Made by a program: the position numbers and the translations under genes. Under the pieces are notes generated by a model. The model was not told the origin of the DNA and did no database searches. It saw only the letters and a list, made by a program, of their open reading frames with translations. DNA of 64,000 bases. Source: Neolentinus lepideus HHB14362 ss-1 (Eukaryota > Basidiomycota > Agaricomycetes > Gloeophyllales > Gloeophyllaceae). The stretch lies in assembly GCA_001632425.1 (NCBI GenBank), contig KV425558.1:94343-158342 (forward strand), read 5' to 3'. Positions 33,748 through 45,170 of this stretch are shown one piece after another. Each line of letters begins with the position of its first letter. Within the stretch, counting starts at the first letter, position 1.

Positions 33748-35144
33748 TGACCTGCTGATAGGCCTCCAGCATCGCTAGCCTCTGAAAACGCATTTTCGGC
33801 ATGTTCAACACAGTGCGGAAAGTGCCGAGACCACCGATGTATCGCCGAGCGATCACCGAGCTATGACTCAATACATCGGTGATCCCCGAGGACGTGCACC
33901 CCTGGCCACTGATGTCACAGCCGAGTGCTGGACACTTCGCCGCGCTGCATGCCTACTAGTGCTATAGAGTAGACTCGATTAGATGACTCAGGATACTCTG
34001 AGGTTGTTGAATGTTGCTTATGCACTCAGACGACGGAACCGATGGCATCAGTGATGCTGACTCAATGCCCTGCCCCTTCCATATGACATGACGATCCTTG
34101 GAACCTCTGGAACTCAGCCTACTCACCCCACGGCGACAAATGGCAGCACTCGGTGTATCTATCAAGTGCCGATACATGCTGAGTCACTCATATCGGCCTT
34201 CCTGATGCAAACCAGCTGATCTTACCTTCCGTTTGATCTCGCAATACCTCGGCATTCATTGGTCATCGAACGATAGGATGCCGTGGGCCCCCGCTTTGGG
34301 TCTGGTGCCATCACAACACTCGGTCAGCCCTCCTTATGAAGTCTGAGTTGATTATCATCAAGCACGAGTCGTCAAAACGCACCGAGGCACCATACAGGCT
34401 CAAGATGGAAGGATCTTCCCTGAGGCGGTGGTTCCTGACCTGCCTAGAGTGCTTTGGAATGAGAGTGGTATGTGGCGGACGTTTGGCGAGCGGCTTGGGA
34501 GTTTAGCGAGACTCAGTGGCACGTTTTTGGTTGTATTTTCTGATTGTAGACACATGGAGCATTAGGCTATCTCGGACTTAGACTTAGCAGTGTCTTAGAC
34601 TTTGGGTCACTTAGTACTTTAGGCATCCTGTATTTTCATTTCCAGGAGTGAATTTTACCCCACAGCTCACATCTCAAAGTCTCATTGCATCCAAATTGCG
34701 TTCTAAGTAGACCTCAGCATGAGGTCTAGCATTTATATCTGCGTTTATCGGCTCCATTGTGTTCTACCTGCGTCTTCTGCACCGGTGTTCCATCTTATTG
34801 CATCCTCGAAGTCCTCCAACATGGAGGAACCTGTCAAACTATCATCCGATCATTGTCCGAGTCCCTCAAAAGGACAGCTGGTCTAGCCCGGCTCTGAGAA
34901 CCCTCCAAGAAGCGCTGAGTCGGTGTCGAGACACATTCAGCAAAGGAGTTAGAGGGTTAGGAGTGTTATAGAGCATCCGGGTCTATTCACAAAGAGATAT
35001 GTGGTGCCATTTAGTGTCCTGTTTTGCTTCCCTCACCTCCCCCGAGCTTTACCCTGCTGCCCTTTGACTACTGACACTAGTAGACGGAGTTCCCTCCACA
35101 TTTTCTAGGTGTTTTTGGTGGTTGTTGTGTGTTGTAGCCTGTCA
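33748..35144. repeat. LTR-like repeat L1 (left copy, ~1.4 kb)
   Basis: Begins tgacctgctgataggcctc and ends gttgtagcctgtca, so it has TG..CA termini. It matches 37441-38874 in the same orientation at both ends and in the blocks gcctctgaaaa-gcattttcgg, gtcacttagtactttaggca, catggaggaacct, ggacagctggtct, and ggtgtttttggtggttgttgtg. The middle is strongly diverged. No coding content. Confidence 0.75.
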
Positions 35145-35205
35145 CCGCACGAGAGAGCATCTAGCCAATCAGAAGCCAGCATTTGGAATCGACGCGGCAC
35201 GCCAC

Positions 35206-35470
35206 TGCGCCACCCACTACAAACCGTCATTGAAGTCGAATTCCCATGGTAAGAAGGCCCTCAGAGAATGGACTGGCTATCTCAAAGGCAAACAAAACGC
35301 AAAAAACACCTAAATATTCACAAGGACACAAAAAGATAACATAAGCTTATATTGAGAAGAATGATGAAAAAGGAGGAAGTCCACGACAGTGAGGAAGAAA
35401 ATATCGACAAAAGGGACTACAAAATGAGTTTGTAGTCTCTTTGTAGTGATTACTACAAACGGAGTATGAA
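35206..35470. repeat. Direct repeat R1 (right copy)
   Basis: Partner of 32714-32980; see that entry. It lies between the right end of L1 and the kinase N-terminal fragment. Confidence 0.65.
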
Positions 35471-35563
35471 TCTGGGACCCAATTTTGTAGTTAGAACTAC
35501 AAATATTTGAGACACCAATTACTCAGCACGAATTCCCACGACCGTTGATGTTCAGCAAACTGC

Positions 35564-35830
35564 TCATACTAAGCGTACAAACTCACCTTCATACCTCAGG
35601 ACTCGTAACCTGAGCATTGCAATGGCCTCGTACGAGTCTTCAAAGACCTTGCCAAGGTGGACGGGGTAGAAGTGGTGGGGGTTGTAGTCTGGTGCACCCT
35701 CTTCTTTGATGGGGACATTGGAGCTGAGTATGGGGGCAGAGTGGTAGATGTAGGTGGATACAGGGTGGTGTGGGATAGTCATTACCAGGGCCTTGAGCAG
35801 GGGCATTACATTATATTGAACATATCTGCT
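35564..35830 (-). pseudogene. SRPK-like protein kinase fragment (N-terminal)
   Basis: The minus-strand frame contains EEGAPDYNPHHFYPVHLGKV followed by FEDSYEAIAML. This corresponds to the segment that precedes the glycine loop in fungal SRPK-like kinases (…YYPVHLGEVFNSRY…AIAKLG type). It stops before the ATP-binding loop; the following part is found at 32540 and below on the same strand. Together they look like one kinase gene broken by about 3 kb of repetitive DNA. Confidence 0.7.
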
Positions 35831-37440
35831 TAGGAAAGGAACAAGCAGGAAGACAACTTACTGTGGTGTCTGCCGATGATATGCACCGGATGATCCTGTC
35901 TGGAGAAAACGGCATTTCGACGACCTAACACTACCCTCGTCCGCGACAGATATGAAGCGTTTGTGGATATATGGACAGTTAGGTGTGCCAGACGGTATCG
36001 CGCATCAGGCCTATCTGCGGATGACTCGCGGACAGGGTCACGTGGAACGTATCCGCTCAACGCGTATGGATAGCGGAAGTCGACGCGTATCCTATATCGA
36101 CAACCGAGATGGTCTCAGATCATCGGACTTGGTAGGGCCGATGGGCAGTAACACACCGGACACCATCAAGGTAGTTCAATACCTATGTTGCAGCAGGCAT
36201 CGCAAAGGCACATGGAAGACCACTGATCCTTCGATGGACATAGTAGAGGCCTATCCTTCTGGAATGACAGGCCAGGGAAGCTTTTGCAAAAAGGGTAACT
36301 GAAGGTCTGTCACTACTATGAACAGTTCAGTAGCGGGCATTACTGGATGTGAAAGGATGGTTGAGGCTAAGACCGCAGAGGATATGCCATGAGGCTCATA
36401 TCTTTCCTCGACACCTCAGGAGCGTTGTGGACGTGGGGGCACCTAACCGACGACAGGACCAGATGGGTGTAGGAGTCATTGGCGGGAGGATGCGCTTACG
36501 CGTTCAGGGTCAAGGGTATGGACGCGACAGGTGAAGTCTTAGGGATGGCTTACGGTGTGAAGGAGTCTTGTCGAAGAGGACAGGATAAAGGCGATAGGAA
36601 GACAGGCGAGAGGACAAGTTCACACCCCCGTTAGCTCGTAGCGGGTTCCCTCCCTCTAGTCTCATTTTGTACAACTCAGTGCTTACCTCTAAAAGACATT
36701 TTCACTCTTGGAGTGACTTTGTGCTCTAAGGCGGCTCGTCTAATTGAATCTATTGACTCGCCCACGGTGAGTCGTTCTCTAACCCGTAAAGCTAACCCAA
36801 GCCTAGTCTAGTCTATTATGCGAGCGGACGTCGTTCCCGCTTCGCCAGAGAAGTATCCGCGACCCAAGTGTCCGCGAGCGTTCGTCAGTGACCCTAGCAG
36901 CCCCGAGTGGTTTCATGCGAGGTTCAGGCAAGAAGCCTCAGTAGCGTCCAAGTACGCATTGTGTTTAGTAGGGCCCGTGTGTCCACGACCATAGTCTACC
37001 TCGTCCACCTTCCTCCCACCTTACTAAGCAGTGTCCGTGTCTCAGTGCACGCGACTTCCGTCCTCAACCCCACGAACCTTAGTGAAGTGTCTGTAGGCTG
37101 TTCTACCCATCCAACCCTAGCCGGACGACACCCCCCCCATCTATCTAGTGGAGCATAGGTTTAGGTGTTTTACCCCCGAGGTTGAGCGCATCTGCCTATC
37201 GCCTGCTCACTGTTTATCGCCTACCGACCTTTGCACCCATCTCGTGCATATGGATTCCCCCTTGTGTCTGCGCACGTAGCATATCACCGAGAACAGACCT
37301 TTTGAACTGAACAGACTTAGTGGGCACACCTGGACATTTCCTCAATGCTTGTGAAGACCCCTTACCCAACTGCCCAACTTGTTGTTTCTGGCATCACCAA
37401 GGACTGGGTCTGACCTCCTCATTCCCGTGGCCATCGGTAG
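35831..37440. other. Unassigned region between LTR-like copies
   Basis: Contains only short frames. A stretch at 36820-36950 reads KYPRPKCPRAFVSDPSSPEW (plus), which could be a remnant of a gag-like protein, but I cannot identify it. No reverse transcriptase, integrase, primer-binding site or polypurine tract is recognisable. Confidence 0.35.
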
Positions 37441-38874
37441 TGACACGCTGATAGGCCTCAGGCACCACTAGCCTCTGAAAATGCATTTTCGGTGTTTCTA
37501 ATGACTTCTCGGAGCACTCCACCACTCCCATTCACCTCTGACACTCCCATTCACCTCTGACACATCTCCATGCTCTGATGTACTTCATATCTGAGCTCCG
37601 AGCCATACGCCTGCTACAACCGACGCACTTAGACATAGCGCCGAGTTTCAGTACTTCACCACCACATCCTCGGAGATCCTCGGAGCTTTTACTGTATGCT
37701 GAGATGACCAAGTGACCATTACGCACCTCAAGAGCAGCACTGACATTATCGGCAGACCTCCTACATGCTCCAGAACATCACCATGTGGATGTTGCAAGGC
37801 TAGTCAGCATTCAGGACCTTTGCAACCCCCCGATGTCAGTGATTTCACCACACTCGGCGCTCTTGGCACCTCTATCCTGAGCTTATCCATGTCGAGTTGA
37901 CTGTATCCAGTCTCCCTTATGCACTTGCGATGATCTTATCCTCCGTTCGACCATGCGGCACCTCCGAGTTGATTGGACGCACCGAGTTCAGGTGCTGCAG
38001 ACCCTCCTTGCCGCTCCAATGCCATCGTGGACCTTTGTCAACTATCCTTACGATGTTCAAGATGCGAGTCAGCTCATACAAGTCATTCATGGGCGCTGAC
38101 ACTTTGGATGGAGCAATTTTGGAAGGTTTTCCTTCGGACCAGTTGTTTCTAAGGTGCCGAGCATATTTCAGAATGATAGCGGTGCTTGGTTAGGCATATG
38201 GCATGCTGTGGCAGTATGTTTTCAGACGTATATTCTCATTTGTTGCATATGGCATGATTTGATAGATGAAGGAGCTTCGGACTTAGTAGATTTCGGACAT
38301 TTGGGCTACTTAGTACTTTAGACACCCTGTATTCTCGGACCCCCATCAGATCATTCCGGACCACCATACGAGTCACCCTCAAATTTACTTCACCTTTCAG
38401 ATCTCAAAAGTCTTGCTGCATTTAGAATTGCATTCTAGTCAGCCTTGGCATGAGGTCTTGTGTTTCCGTTGCATCTTATCATCTCCATTGTGTTCTTACT
38501 GCATTTTACTGTGTCTGCATTGCATTCTATTGCGTCCTAGAGTCCTCCGGCATGGAGGAACCTTCCGAGCTATTATCTTTCACCCTTCCGAGGCCTTCCA
38601 ATGGACAGCTGGTCTTGCCCAGTACTGAATACCCTCCGAGAAGCACCGAGTCAGCGCCGAGAAGTGTAGTTTCAGAGTTTTAGAGAGTTAGGAGCTGCAT
38701 AGAGCATCTGGGTTGACTCACAGGAGATATACGGTGCCTTCCATTGCGTTGTTTTTCATCCCTCACCTCCCCTGAGCTTTACTTGTCTACCCTTCTACTG
38801 CCGACACTATTAGATGGAGTTCTCTTTGCATTTTCTAGGTGTTTTTGGTGGTTGTTGTGTGTCTTAGCCTGTCA
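37441..38874. repeat. LTR-like repeat L1 (right copy, ~1.4 kb)
   Basis: Second copy, tgacacgctgataggcctc to gtcttagcctgtca, same orientation as 33748-35144. Flanking 5-mers do not match those of the left copy, so no target duplication could be shown. Either two solo LTRs or an old LTR pair with lost inside. Confidence 0.75.
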
Positions 38875-41300
38875 ATGCGTTGACAGTAACTCATGAAGGT
38901 GTTTGAGTAAGAGACTTAGAGATGTGCTGCTGACATAGCCAAATGTCAGAGCTTGAATTACAGAATCAACCTGGTCACGTGATTGTGTCGCACTGCGCCT
39001 GAGGGCCGCAGTTACTGGAGACACTTAGATACAATATCTTACAAGGAGCGAGCCATGCTATTAGCAAGAATGTATCAGAGTGGCATATTTGCCACCTAAT
39101 CTCACTTATCCCAAGATTTTCAAGGCGTGAGTACAAGTTCATACTCAGATCTCCTGGCAGTAGCCCGAGTAGCTGCTAGTAGACCTAGTAGACCCGTAGT
39201 GTGCTGTAGACATACATAGACATCTATGCTGCCTATAGGTGTCTACTGAAGATTCCCGTAGCTCTGAATAGGGACTGTATTGCACTTAGTAGAACTCCCA
39301 GAGCTCATACATAGACTATATATGCTCTGGGAGCCAACATAGGGCTATAGATCTGAAACCGGGGCTACAGCTCAGATAATTTTTTCCTGATGTTTACTTA
39401 TATGGAATATTCCACAAAAAAAAGGGGTCATATCCATGTGTCAAGTATTCTCTATGACCCACAGCAGCAAAACATACTCTATATTCTGCTAATGTCTGGT
39501 ACTAAACCACCCAGAAAGTCCCAGCTATCTCAGAAGCAACAGTGGATCACAGTCACTCCAGAGGAGGCCAGAGGTGACAAGATAGCTCTCCTGGCAATCT
39601 GACAAGCAGCAGAAATCTATACAGACCACGAATGATTATTGAACGGCCTTAACTTCAAGTTGAAGCATGCTCGAGTACAGGTGTTGATTCTACTACATCT
39701 ATCTCTGAAGTCCAAAAAACCCCACCATCCACTCCTTGTCTGAGCAAACACACTCGTCTGGATATTATAGGTCCATCTCCAGAGAAGGCACAAAAAAGGC
39801 ATAACTCCTATGCACCTCATTAATGAATTAGTATCTCTTTATCTAATGTATCTCATTTTATTCTTCCACTATATATTATCAGGTACACATAGCTATATAG
39901 TACATCCTCTTAGAAGAGAAGGACTTAGTAGCATTTGGTTCCGATATGATGCCATATGCACATTACCGAGCTATCACGTGACTCAAAACATGTGCAAAAC
40001 ATGTGTTCCAAAATAGGCAGGTAACTGCTAAGGCCTTACATCCCTGGACTCGGGGTTGTTACAACATAAAGCAAAAATGTCTCCATTTACAATGTTAGAA
40101 TATATTCATTGCTTGTGTTAAGCTCAAAGTCATCATCAGGATCTCCCTCCCCACCTGCAATAAGTAAATCATACAGATTGAGCTCCTCCTGCAACTCAGA
40201 CTCGAAAGGTGCCCTGCTGGCGCTAGCACTGGATCTCGGGCCATTGCCGAGTCGGATACAGCCGATATATGGTGTGTGACACTTAGTCACTGCTACATTG
40301 TGACAGTGGCCAATTTTGTCTGGCAGTGAGATATTATAAAAAATATTATCATTATCAGATCCTTTGCTACCATAGCGGAGGCACTATCATGTGGAACAGT
40401 GTCGGATATGCTGGTAGGCAATAGTAGCAATAATTTTGTGCCCACCGACTATGACTATGTATGCAATATTACATAATATGACTACTATATTTGGTATATA
40501 TGACATCATGTGGCCAAATTGAGATACCAAAAATTTATATCTCATCCAGTTTTGACTCTATCAAAAATCCATCTGGTGTAATTCATCCCCTGGTCAAAAA
40601 GATCATTTCCACCAGACGGATAATTATTTGGGCAATTTTTGAGCTTAGGTAATGTCTTGTACAAAAGTAGTGGTGACTAAGTGTCACTCACCATAGATGG
40701 ATCAGAGGATATCTAAAAATACAGAGCTAGATTCTGATTGGCTGATAATAATGTCATCTACATGAGAAAGTTGTGCATTTGCCAGATGAATGGCCAGTTG
40801 GTGACTTTCTGCCAAATGACTTTAGTGACTGGTCATCCGACCGTACAACACCAGCATGAATAGCAGCATCAAACTAACACCTTCAGTGGCGGTTATTGTC
40901 TGCTCGACCAAATGTTGCATTTCTAGCGATGATATACAATGAGTAAAAGTCCATTGAAGTAGCAGCCTCATCCTGCACTAATCCTCATTCCCGAGAGCCT
41001 ACGGCAGCATCAATGTCAAGGTATATGCACTACCCCTTATAGGAAATTAATTAATTAGGTGCTGTCCAATTTTGGGGTCAGTAACATACACTGGAGAAGT
41101 GCCGACTTGCCATTGGTAACTTTGCCCCTGCTCGGAATCAACTCAAATATAATTGCAACCTTAAGGCTGCAGGTACTCTAGCATCATGAATGCCACTACT
41201 GCTGTGTACTAGGCAAATCACAATGGTGGATGGGTGGCTCTCACGATTGGTACGTATAAGAGTAGGCTTGATACGGCACCTCCTAAATGCGACTTAGTAG
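38875..41300. other. Gene-free, repeat-like region
   Basis: No supportable gene. Sequence near 39160-39360 is again rich in short tag/cta words (ctagtagacctagtagacc). Frames such as 39390-39602 and 40087-40290 lack recognisable motifs and are probably chance or transposon debris. Confidence 0.4.
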
Positions 41301-41315
41301 ACAAGCAACTGTCTT

Positions 41316-42293
41316 TTTTTTTTTTTTTTGAGGAACGATATGACACCTGGGCAGCTAGACTGCGCTATCCCCCAGGTGTCCGTTAAGATTTTTGGTACAA
41401 GAAAACCAGTTAAAGTTAATCCATAATGTCGATAAGTCCTCCGGGGGAAATGCCATTACGCACAGGGCAGTATTTACTGCCATAGTGTGGGGCTCCAATA
41501 AACCTATCTCTGCTAAGGCGGTTCCTGTCTACGGGTGCCATGCTCAGGTAAATTGATACCCACTAAAACCCCTGAGTATGTGATCCAATCATCAGGTAAG
41601 AATTTTTCTTCTCACAAAGTGTTACTCCAGGTACGCAGAACCATTTTCTGTGGTAAAGCTTGTTTCCCAAAGCGCGGGTGAGTTAGGGCTTGGTCTAATT
41701 TGAGTTGATCAGCTATCACTGAGGTCCATCTATTTACAATGGCTGGAGCACTATGTTCCTCATCCGGGTGTGTAATAACCCTCTCACACCGTAATTTCCA
41801 GATAAGGAATGCTGACTGTGAAATGAGTATTCTGAAGAGTTGGTCGACACCAGGCAGTGATCTCCCAGACTGTGTTTTATGCTGGACGAGTGCACAACCA
41901 AGAATTAGTCCAAGGCTAGGGCGGGTCCAGTGGTTGTATTTTTGCTGCCAGAACGATTCAGCAGCATTCCAAACTTCATTCTGGCCCGGGGATGAGCACT
42001 CGGTGAGTATATGTTCCATTGATTCAGGTACTCCACAGCGCTGACAAAGTGAGCGATGTTCATGGTTAGTAATTTTCTCCCAATAATGACCAATTTTATA
42101 TGCATCATGCATGGTTTTGTATCGGAAGTCGCGGATCTTCCTTAGGAAGTCTCTATGCCATATCGACCTCCATATTCAGCTATCTGTTGGCATGAAGTCA
42201 CAATAATCGGAGACAGCGTGTCTTGTCATGTCCAGGTTGATAAGAGTCGACTGCCGGGTTTTAACTTGATTTTGTTCTGCCAGGCCCTGGTAA
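41316..42293 (-). mobile_element. 5'-truncated non-LTR retrotransposon (LINE) insertion
   Basis: The insertion is bounded by a perfect 15-bp target-site duplication, acaagcaactgtctt, at 41301-41315 and 42294-42308. A run of T follows the left duplication, which is the poly(A) tail of a minus-strand element. Inside is the C-terminal end of a LINE polyprotein (see next feature). The 5' part, including reverse transcriptase, is missing, as is usual for LINE insertions. Confidence 0.92.
41612..42270 (-). pseudogene. LINE polyprotein C-terminus with zf-RVT zinc knuckle
   Basis: The minus-strand frame reads TRQSTLINLDMTRHAVSDY, an internal stop, then RDFLRKIRDFRYKTMHDAY and a Cys/His knuckle CQRCGVPESMEHILTEC (CxxC...H...C), ending RTWSNTL. 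This is the zinc-binding region at the C-terminus of fungal Tad-type LINE ORF2 proteins, distal to RNase H. The stop codon just upstream of RSIWHRDF and the absence of the rest show it is dead. Confidence 0.85.
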
Positions 42294-42308
42294 ACAAGCA
42301 ACTGTCTT

Positions 42309-43095
42309 ATATGGAGGCTTGTTCATATTTAGTATCAGCATCGCAGAAGTCTCCCACAAGCACGCATACTTTCCGGAAAAGGCAAGCCCTTCTGCCTTAA
42401 ACGGCAGGTACGCGACCGAGATATCCAAGCTTAGGTGCGGTACCATTCGATCGAGCCGGTTTCAACAGTCTCATTTGGATTAGCTGCCGTAAGATATGTC
42501 CAATAGATAAAATAAATTAATCAGAACAGTGGCAGCCTAGAGTAGAACAGACATAGAGGCAGACTAAAGCAAGACACGAAGGTAGTGCACTAGTGTACGG
42601 TGCCGTGTCGCCGGCAAGTGCGCGTGCATGGCTTACCACTGCGACGGTGCCTCTAGCACCGAATCAAGTAATGGCCATTTCCTAAACGGGCCCAAGGGGA
42701 GACTTCACTGACGTGTATCGAAAATGTGGACTAGCCTAGTATAAGAGGAACATGAGGAGAGTCTCCTCATGTTCCGCTTGTCTTGGACACCCGGCGCTTG
42801 GCTGCGACCGTACCCGCGCAACGGCGTCGATGGGCCGCCTTATGGCCAGTATAGCATGACCCGAGCATGACCCGTTTGTTTTGCAAATGGATTCCGAGTA
42901 TGTGGCAAATTGAATATTAATGATGTTGTGGCGACGCTAGACGGCAAATGCCGGTAGGGTGGGAAAATGCATTTTGGGGGAGAAGAAACCCCTGCTAGAG
43001 CAGGGGCACATAAGTAACGAGACAGACGCGCCGTCCTCGACGACCTCCACGTCCCCGACGACGGCCGGCGACATCTTTGCACAACAGGGCAGTGA
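42309..43095. other. Intergenic region upstream of membrane protein 1
   Basis: About 790 bp between the LINE and the next gene. Contains the second member of the short hairpin repeat (42948-43020) and the promoter of the gene at 43096. A palindrome-like pair, catgaggagagtctcctcatg, lies near 42750. Confidence 0.45.
42948..43020. repeat. Dispersed short hairpin repeat, member 2
   Basis: Matches 23332-23405: tagggtgggaaaa, gggggagaagaaa, and ccctgctagagcagggg in the same order and spacing. It is in the same orientation as member 1. Confidence 0.7.
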
Positions 43096-44583
43096 ATGAT
43101 TTATCACCTGCTGTTGTGGACGTTCTTCTTTGGCCTTTGGTGGTCGTACGCGTCAGGATTCAGTGTGCAATATGGCCAGCCATTACAGTGCGATGATTTC
43201 CAGGTTTCTTGGAGTGGTGCGCGTTCTATATGTTCTCTCCGAGGGGTATGTTCTGAAACGTATCTTTAGGCGGCCAAGCACCGTTCAATCTTTTACTAGT
43301 GCCAGTGCGTCGTGTCTTGGGTCTACCCGCAATATCGCTCAAGTGTTTTCTAGTCATACGGCACCCCTCGGAACATGTCCATTCCCTCTTCTTCATTCAG
43401 TGGCTCATCAGGGTCATACTCAACACAGTTACCCTTTGCCGAAAATTCCCAGATGATGGCAGTGATGTACGATGCGACAGGTATACCTTCGGGGGCCGTG
43501 TCTCAGATTATGACAGTCGGACAGAGTACTAGCGGGCAAAGCTGCAACACCACCGACGTGCACCCTGACTTCTTTTACGAGTGGCCCGAGGACAGTCCTA
43601 CACAATGCTCGTGAGTTGCATGTCCCATCTGTGGTATTCCTTTTATCTGTTGTCGCCAGAACGTACGAATTCTACGATTATCCTAACGCAACATTACCTG
43701 TTACACTTACTGTATGTTGTTCCAAATCGAAAGCTCATGTAAAATGCTAACCATGATATAGATTCTGGTGCCGGGCCAAGGCGCGGAGTTCGTCCAACCC
43801 AGTGCATCCGCCACAAACTTCACCTGGACAGTCAATATGGCCGCCGGCACCTTTGTCATGTTTGTCATGACCGACGCGCAAGGCCACCAAGGGGGTGCGT
43901 CAAACCCGGAGCTCATCCAGCCCTCGAATGACTTTGGCTGCGTCGTGTCCGTCGGCAGTTCAACGTCCTCGAGCTCGGTGACCTCCGCAGCAACTTCCTC
44001 ACCCTCGCCAACCGGCACGGACAATCACTCCGATAACAGACGGTACAAGATATCCGTGGGTACCATTGCAGGGATCGCGGCGGGAGGTGCGGTTTGCGCA
44101 CTCCTAGCTGCAGTTGTTGCATTCTTCCTCTGGCGGCGGTGTCGGCGAACCAGAGGTATCAAGGGGAGGATGGCTATCATCGACTTGAAGGAGCAGCCGA
44201 TGGAGAGCATGGGATTCCACACGCCCCAGGAATACTCTCGCATCTCGCCATTCACTGCGCTGGCTACGTCCGACCATACTTCATCCGATTTCGATCCGTA
44301 CGCGCTGTCCAACATATCTACGCTCCCTAAGACCAGAGAATACCCCCCCTCGCACACGCCACAGGGCTCGTCGGCGACAACATTGCAATCCTACTCTCGT
44401 CCTGGTGGGTCGTCGAATTCGAATCCATCCTCAACGCGGGTGGTCGTGCACCAGGACTATGCCGACGTGCTTCCGCCCGAGGAGGAAGTAGTCGAGCTGC
44501 CTCCTGAATACCGGGATGACCGCAGACCGATACCTGGCCTGCAGCCTCCACAAAGTACCAGACCGGCGGGTAAAAGACGATAA
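43096..44583 (+). CDS. Type I single-pass membrane protein, family member 1
   Basis: Five exons (43096-43216, 43270-43304, 43354-43610, 43660-43711, 43762-44583) give 428 residues. Signal peptide MIYHLLLWTFFFGLWWSYAS; an extracellular domain with paired Cys (LQCDDFQVSWSGG, GTPRNMSIPSSSF, MMAVMYDATGIPSGAVSQIM, SCNTTDVHPDFFYEW, NFTWTVNMAAGTFVMFVMTD); a short Ser/Thr stalk; one membrane helix (IAGIAAGGAVCALLAAVVAF) with FLWRRCRR stop-transfer; and a cytoplasmic tail of about 140 residues. Two paralogs in the window share this layout and the intron phases. Such proteins are common in Agaricomycetes and have no established function; a surface sensor role is only a guess. Confidence 0.85.
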
Positions 44584-45170
44584 CGACGACAATTGCTGCA
44601 GTACTACATTACATTTGCACCTCACTGCTCGCTACCTTACAGATACCCTCTGGAAGCACCAAGAGTAGCGCACCCTTCCGGATGCTGGATTGGTCTAGCG
44701 ATCTGGACAAGGACATGAAGCGCCTTGGACGAACGTTCTATGCTATTCGAACTTCTCACTAATAAAAACCATTACTGTCATATATTTCAGACATTATGGA
44801 CGTACCGTTCCGGGATGTAATGATATTGTACTTTGTTTATGACATGGGACAAACAATTTGGATACGTTCCTTGGGAGATGTTCCGATAATCAGCTACTCC
44901 GTGAGGACTAGCCATAATGAAAGTGTTGAGCAGAAACGCAGAAACACGCGCACTCCCTTGCATAATATTCATAAAGTGAGTGATAAGCAGTAGTGAATCT
45001 ATGGCACTAGGGTACCGCGTGGGATGATACACAAGAATATAGATACAGTCGTAGTCGTGGTGGTGAAGGGATCGTTAAGTGAACCGTTCCAACGATAGGA
45101 TCATAAAGATCGTAGCCTGAGGTCACCAAAAGCTCAAATGAACATATCTTGCCGGATCCCGTTCTCAGAG
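44584..45170. other. Convergent spacer between membrane protein paralogs 1 and 2
   Basis: The two paralogs end facing each other across about 590 bp. No gene seen. Confidence 0.45.

Noticed and set aside
33748..38874. Complete LTR retrotransposon
   Set aside because: No primer-binding site, polypurine tract, pol domains or target duplication could be found, so only LTR-like repeats are reported.
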